Part shown: positions 4,677 through 6,521 of the stretch, piece by piece
Layout: every line of letters starts with the position of its first letter
Position numbering within the stretch: the stretch's first letter is position 1
NCBI GenBank assembly: GCA_903872005.1
Contig: CAIQJD010000682.1
Location: forward strand, 1-6,521
Source: an uncultured bacterium
GTDB lineage: Bacteria > Chloroflexota > Anaerolineae > JACIWP01
DNA length: 6,521 nt
Direction of reading: 5' to 3'
Position numbers and translations under genes: made by a program
Notes under the pieces: model-generated
Database searches by the model: none
What the model saw: only the letters and a program-made list of their open reading frames with translations
What the model was told of the DNA's origin: nothing

Positions 4677-5953
4677 GCGACGTCGTCATCTCGGTCGAAA
4701 ACGTCAGCAAATGCTACCGGCTGGGCGCCATCGGCACGCGCACCCTTTCGGGCGATTTCGAGCGCTGGTGGGCGCGCCTGCGCGGCAAGCCCGACCCTTT
4801 CCTCCGCATCGGCCAAAAAGATCACGCCAATCGCCAGGGTGAGACGATCTGGGCGCTGCGCGACGTCTCTTTTGAAGTGCGCCAGGGCGAAGTGCTGGGC
4901 ATCATCGGGCGCAATGGCGCCGGCAAGAGCACCCTGCTGAAGATCCTCTCGCGCATCACCGCCCCAACGACGGGTCAGATCAAGGCCAAAGGGCGCGTCG
5001 CCTCCCTGCTGGAAGTGGGCACCGGCTTCCACCCCGAGCTGACCGGCCGCGAGAACATCTACCTCAATGGCGCGATATTGGGGATGAAGCGGGCGGAGAT
5101 CGCGCGCAAGTTCGACGAGATCGTGGACTTCTCGGGCGTGGAGCAGTTCATTGACACGCCGGTGAAGCGCTATTCCAGCGGCATGTACGTGCGGCTGGCC
5201 TTCGCCGTGGCCGCGCACCTGGAGCCGGAGATCTTGCTGGTGGACGAGGTGCTGGCGGTAGGGGATGCGGAGTTTCAGAAGAAGTGTCTGGGGAAGATGG
5301 GAGAGGTGGCGCAGGGCGGCCGGACGGTGTTGTTTGTGAGCCATAATATGGCAGCCATCCAAACGCTGTGTATAAGAGCGGTCTTGCTGGGACAGGGACG
5401 GATTGTAGCCAATAGCACGCCAGAGAGTGTAGTAGGTCGATATCTGGGTACCAGATTGAGACGACAGGACATCGCCCTATGCGAACGCACCGATCGCATT
5501 GGAAATGGGCGTTTGGCCTTTACTGATGTACGTTTTCTGAATAGACTAGGCCGGCAAGTCGACGAGATTACTTCTGGGGATCAACTGACCATCGAGGTGA
5601 GCTACCTTTCTGACAACTCTATTGATGCGACACGAATGATCTTCGCCATTAGTTTCTGGGACCAGTTTCGCAATCCAGTAGTGCTGTTCGCGAGCGACGA
5701 GATGGGCACGCTGTTCAAACCGTTCACGTCGCAGGGGTGTATACGTGTTTTTGTGCCTCAATTGCCCCTGCGCGGTGGTACCTATTCGATGCAGGTGCAG
5801 GCGAGTCACCTGACGACAGGACCTGAGAGTTTCTACGACCGGGTTGAGGACGCAGCGACTCTGCATGTTCTACCCGGCGATTATTGGAAATCCGGTTACA
5901 CAAATCGAGCCGGTAGTTTTTGTATCGTTGATGCTCGTCTTTCCAACGACTGA
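4673..5953 (+). CDS. wzt: Polysaccharide ABC transporter ATP-binding protein with C-terminal glycan-recognition domain (Wzt type)
   Basis: A 426-aa cytoplasmic ATPase. An extended N-terminus (about 20-58, containing WWARLRGKPDPF) precedes the core, as in Wzt/TagH proteins. The Walker A is GRNGAGKST (79-87, Lys85). The signature is YSSGM (167-171). The Walker B is ILLVDE (187-192, Glu192), and the H-loop His is H224 (SHN). After about residue 275 comes a beta-rich domain of about 150 residues (LAFTDVRFLN, GDQLTIEVSY, LRGGTYSMQVQA). It matches the Wzt C-terminal carbohydrate-binding domain that recognises the end of the finished chain before export. ATG 4673 overlaps the permease stop. The frame stays open upstream to about 3983, but that part is the shadow of the permease gene. 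GC falls from about 62% in the ATPase half (111/180 over three 60-base blocks) to about 49% in the C-terminal half (88/180). This suggests a recombined module. Confidence 0.93.
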   Translation: MSDVVISVENVSKCYRLGAIGTRTLSGDFERWWARLRGKPDPFLRIGQKDHANRQGETIWALRDVSFEVRQGEVLGIIGRNGAGKSTLLKILSRITAPTTGQIKAKGRVASLLEVGTGFHPELTGRENIYLNGAILGMKRAEIARKFDEIVDFSGVEQFIDTPVKRYSSGMYVRLAFAVAAHLEPEILLVDEVLAVGDAEFQKKCLGKMGEVAQGGRTVLFVSHNMAAIQTLCIRAVLLGQGRIVANSTPESVVGRYLGTRLRRQDIALCERTDRIGNGRLAFTDVRFLNRLGRQVDEITSGDQLTIEVSYLSDNSIDATRMIFAISFWDQFRNPVVLFASDEMGTLFKPFTSQGCIRVFVPQLPLRGGTYSMQVQASHLTTGPESFYDRVEDAATLHVLPGDYWKSGYTNRAGSFCIVDARLSND

Positions 5954-5959
5954 GCATCT

Positions 5960-5964
5960 AAGGA
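5960..5964 (+). promoter_or_regulatory. Ribosome binding site deciding the glycosyltransferase start
   Basis: AAGGA at 5960-5964 overlaps the first possible start, ATG 5964, so it cannot serve it. It is 8 nt before the in-frame TTG 5973, which gives an N-terminus reading (M)KILMLGH, typical of the family. Confidence 0.5.
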
Positions 5965-5972
5965 TGGATTCA

Positions 5973-6521
5973 TTGAAGATCTTGATGTTGGGTCACTGCA
6001 GTAGTGCTTTCGTGCATCCGCTTGCCATTCAACTGCAGAGACACCGCGACTATGCTATCTCCGTACTTGAACTGCTTGCACCAGGAACTGAGACAAGAGG
6101 TGTTAAGGAACCTGTTTTCTCCAACGTTTTCCGACATCCAGAGATTGGTCGCACCGCCAACTGTCTTGCAAAGATCATGGCATTGTGGCGAGCAACTCCT
6201 CGACGTCAATTTTGGAACATGGTACGAAATTGGACGCGTACCTTGCATCCGCGCGCCGTGCGACGGGTGATCAATCGCGACTACGACCGAATGCAGGTAG
6301 CCAAGTCGTGGCGCGAGTTCCTAGACGGCTACGATCTCTGCCACATGCATTATCTTGACACCGCACTTCGTGATCCTGTGTCATCTCTTCCTTCGACAAC
6401 GCCGGTCGTACTATCCATCTGGGGCTCCGATTTGATGGATACTGCAGGTGTTGAGACGTACTCGAGTCATCTCACAATTTGCGAGCGCGCCGATGTAATC
6501 ACACTGCGATCACTTGCTATG
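5973..6521 (+). CDS. Glycosyltransferase, GT-B fold (GT4-like N-terminal domain); 3' end cut by window
   Basis: The frame is open to the last base, giving 183 residues from TTG 5973. The N-terminus (M)KILMLGHCSSAFVHPLAIQL is the first strand and helix of a GT-B N-terminal domain. Further on, YDLCHMHYLDT, then PVVLSIWGSDLMD and finally CERADVITLRSLAM match the order of GT4-like enzymes: D-hxH, then the (H/W)GSD loop, then the A-D-x-h-(T/V) strand before the linker. The nucleotide-sugar-binding half with the E(x7)E motif lies beyond the window, so donor and linkage are unknown. It probably adds a sugar to the glycan exported by Wzm/Wzt. It starts about 20 nt after wzt. Alternative starts are ATG 5964 (no room for a ribosome site) and ATG 5985 (GAAGA at 5975-5979). 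GC is near 48% in its last full block, lower than the left genes. Confidence 0.82.
   Translation, partial: MKILMLGHCSSAFVHPLAIQLQRHRDYAISVLELLAPGTETRGVKEPVFSNVFRHPEIGRTANCLAKIMALWRATPRRQFWNMVRNWTRTLHPRAVRRVINRDYDRMQVAKSWREFLDGYDLCHMHYLDTALRDPVSSLPSTTPVVLSIWGSDLMDTAGVETYSSHLTICERADVITLRSLAM

Noticed and set aside
4116..5362. Long minus-strand open frames opposite the permease and ATPase
   Set aside because: They have low-complexity, His/Gln/Arg-rich composition typical of antisense shadows, with no recognisable motifs or ribosome sites.
1..6521. CRISPR array, transposase or integrase, toxin-antitoxin pair
   Set aside because: No spaced direct repeats, and no transposase, recombinase or toxin motifs were found in any frame.

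Overview
The window looks like chromosomal DNA of a GC-rich bacterium. By hand count GC is about 62% in the core of the transport genes and about 49% at the right end. Gene content and style point to the Chloroflexota (Anaerolineae-like): a corrinoid-type MttB-family methyltransferase, a NusG-paralogue-led glycan operon, and a palindromic repeat of a type I associate with that phylum. This is an inference from style; there is no rRNA or other phylogenetic marker to settle it.

Left part (1-767): the 3' end of an MttB (trimethylamine methyltransferase family) gene is followed by an intergenic stretch. That stretch holds a large 18-bp inverted repeat, then a strong sigma-70-type promoter, then a complete tRNA-Arg(UCU) gene with a probable intrinsic terminator just downstream.

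Middle part (768-1995): about 1.2 kb without an intact gene. It holds a frameshifted remnant resembling the end of an F5/8 type C (discoidin-like) carbohydrate-binding domain, a nearly perfect 43-bp palindrome, and a second, unidentified frameshifted coding remnant. It ends with a good promoter and a leader of about 250 nt containing several hairpins and an ops-like GGTAGC.

Right part (1996-6521): one tightly packed plus-strand operon for making and exporting a surface polysaccharide. Its genes, in order, are a NusG/RfaH-type antiterminator, a WbpA-like UDP-GlcNAc 6-dehydrogenase (supplying a uronic acid sugar nucleotide), a Wzm-type ABC-2 permease, a Wzt-type ATPase with a C-terminal glycan-recognition domain, and the start of a GT-B glycosyltransferase cut by the window end. 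Gaps are 2 and 15 nt, then a 4-nt ATGA overlap, then about 20 nt. The likely logic is that the NusG paralogue keeps RNA polymerase processive through the long operon, the dehydrogenase supplies a precursor, glycosyltransferases build the chain on a lipid, and Wzm/Wzt moves the finished glycan across the membrane. Base composition changes inside the Wzt gene, close to the boundary between its ATPase and glycan-binding domains, and stays lower into the glycosyltransferase. This suggests that the serotype-specific part of the locus was exchanged by recombination.

No wholly new system is evident. The most interesting items are the NusG-paralogue leader, the apparently non-KOW C-terminus of that protein, the Wzt mosaic junction and the strong enrichment of the palindrome GCCGGC with gaps in two segments.
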